The notes under the pieces were generated by a model that worked only from the letters and a program-made list of their open reading frames with translations, was not told where the DNA came from and made no database searches. From contig NZ_ALXE01000019.1 in NCBI RefSeq assembly GCF_000295955.2, positions 372,001 to 436,000 on the forward strand: a DNA stretch of 64,000 nt. The letters are read 5' to 3'. The translations under genes and the position numbers were made by a program. This document shows, in pieces, positions 57,279 through 64,000 of the stretch. Within the stretch, counting starts at the first letter, position 1. Each line of letters starts with the position of its first letter. This stretch comes from Pantoea sp. A4. Its GTDB lineage: Bacteria > Pseudomonadota > Gammaproteobacteria > Enterobacterales > Enterobacteriaceae.

Positions 57279-58178
57279 ATGTTAGATAACACCCGTTTGC
57301 GCATAGCTATGCAGAAATCAGGCCGTTTGAGTGATGAATCACGCGAACTGCTGGCACGCTGCGGCATCAAAATCAATTTACAACAGCAGCGTCTGATCGC
57401 TTTCGCAGAAAACATGCCGATCGACATCCTGCGCGTACGTGATGACGATATTCCAGGCCTGGTGATGGACGGCGTGGTGGATCTCGGCATTGTCGGGGAA
57501 AACGTGCTGGAAGAGGAGCTGCTGAACCGTCGCGCACAGGGCGAAGACCCGCGTTACTTCACTCTGCGTCGCCTCGATTTCGGCGGTTGCCGCCTGTCAC
57601 TGGCGATGCCAGTAGATGAAGAGTACACCGGCCCTGAGTGCCTGAATAACTCACGCATCGCAACCTCTTATCCGCACCTGTTGAAGCAGTACTTCGACAA
57701 AAAAGGCATCAATTTTAAATCTTGTCTGTTGAACGGCTCAGTAGAAGTTGCACCTCGTGCTGGCCTGGCAGATGCCATCTGTGACCTGGTGTCAACCGGT
57801 GCCACGCTGGAAGCGAACGGCCTGCGCGAAGTGGAAGTCATCTACCGTTCCAAAGCGGTATTGATTCAGCGTGATGGCGAACTCCCGGCTGCGAAGCAGG
57901 AAATCGTCGATAAAATGATGACCCGTATTCAGGGCGTGATCAAAGCCCGTGAATCCAAATACATCATGCTGCACGCGCCGAGCGAACGTCTGGAAGAAGT
58001 GATTGCCCTGCTGCCAGGTGCTGAGCGCCCAACCGTACTGCCGTTGGCGGGTGAGAAGAGCCGCGTCGCCATGCACATGGTGAGCAGCGAAAGCCTGTTC
58101 TGGGAAACCATGGAGAAGCTGAAAGCCCTGGGTGCCAGCTCCATCCTCGTGCTGCCAATTGAAAAGATGCTGGAGTAA
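57279..58178 (+). CDS. hisG: HisG, ATP phosphoribosyltransferase
   Basis: First enzyme of histidine synthesis, joining ATP and PRPP; inhibited by histidine. The start at 57279 ([18 protein letters not shown]) gives 299 residues, identical in length to the E. coli long-form HisG. The PRPP-binding segment [18 protein letters not shown] and the C-terminal regulatory domain ending VLPIEKMLE are present. Confidence 0.98.
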   Translation: MLDNTRLRIAMQKSGRLSDESRELLARCGIKINLQQQRLIAFAENMPIDILRVRDDDIPGLVMDGVVDLGIVGENVLEEELLNRRAQGEDPRYFTLRRLDFGGCRLSLAMPVDEEYTGPECLNNSRIATSYPHLLKQYFDKKGINFKSCLLNGSVEVAPRAGLADAICDLVSTGATLEANGLREVEVIYRSKAVLIQRDGELPAAKQEIVDKMMTRIQGVIKARESKYIMLHAPSERLEEVIALLPGAERPTVLPLAGEKSRVAMHMVSSESLFWETMEKLKALGASSILVLPIEKMLE

Positions 58179-58181
58179 GCG

Positions 58182-63704
<5,523 letters not shown>

Positions 63705-63711
<7 letters not shown>

Positions 63712-64000
63712 CAGCAGAACAACTGGCTAAGCTGGATTGGGCCAAAACCGCAGGCATGATGCCTGTTATCGTTCAGCACAACGTCTCTGGCGAAGTGTTG
63801 ATGCACGGTTATATGAATGAAGAAGCCCTGCAAAAGACACTGGCGGAAGGCAACGTCACCTTCTTCTCGCGCACGAAAAACCGTCTGTGGACCAAAGGGG
63901 AAACCTCCGGTCACTTCCTGCAAGTTGCCAGCATTACCCCAGACTGCGATAACGACACCCTGCTGATTCTGGCTAACCCAATCGGGCCGACCTGCCACCT
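63705..64000 (+). CDS. hisI: HisI (HisIE), PR-AMP cyclohydrolase / PR-ATP pyrophosphatase, truncated by window edge
   Basis: The frame opens at a GTG at 63705 ([17 protein letters not shown]) and runs off the window after 98 codons. The cyclohydrolase domain is clear: [41 protein letters not shown] and the metal site PDCDNDTLL. The pyrophosphatase domain would lie beyond the edge. Confidence 0.96.

Overview
The window is chromosomal DNA of an Enterobacterales bacterium. Close matches in gene content and order to Escherichia coli landmarks (flhDC-motAB-cheAW, cheRBYZ, flhBA, otsBA, phoH/FTR1/putA/putP, yeeZ-hisL-hisGDCBHAFI) place it there. The accessory genes between them suggest the Erwiniaceae side (Pantoea/Erwinia-like), but I cannot name a species from sequence alone.

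1-20.4 kb, minus strand: the flagellar and chemotaxis locus. Read in transcription order: flhDC (with a CRP operator and a long leader), a terminator, motA-motB-cheA-cheW, a terminator, a sigma-28-type promoter, one Tsr-like receptor, cheR-cheB-cheY-cheZ, a terminator, then a 2027-residue protein of unknown function, then flhB-flhA (flhA lacks only its last codon or so). The giant gene sits at a junction that is normally short. It has mosaic base composition, three central hydrophobic helices and a C-terminal hydrophobic block, and is the best candidate here for an undescribed system.

21-34.3 kb: otsA/otsB trehalose synthesis; a MarR-type regulator divergent from a CLC-type anion transporter with a palindromic operator between them; an HPP-family membrane protein; a LacI-type sensor domain without its helix-turn-helix; a YgfF-like dehydrogenase; a MocR/LysN-like aminotransferase; umuC and umuD, split by a small ORF and each with its own LexA box; and a compact GNAT-PlsC-HAD cluster. 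About 1.1 kb of AT-rich DNA with no convincing gene follows.

35.4-48.5 kb: an exported PL5 alginate lyase, msrA, phoA (Pho box, probable TTG start), tRNA-Ser(GGA), two small membrane-anchored hypothetical proteins, phoH, an FTR1-type iron permease under a Fur box, and the putA/putP divergent pair with PutA-type operator motifs.

48.5-56 kb: a catabolic block resembling the lower gallate/protocatechuate 4,5-cleavage pathway (dehydrogenase, GalD, GalC, GalB), a divergent LysR regulator with two tandem helix-turn-helix domains and an AAHS-type transporter. No ring-cleavage dioxygenase is present. A mycobacterial-type phosphoserine aminotransferase and yeeZ follow.

57-64 kb, plus strand: the histidine operon with promoter, hisL leader peptide, attenuator, and hisGDCBHAF plus a truncated hisI at the window edge.
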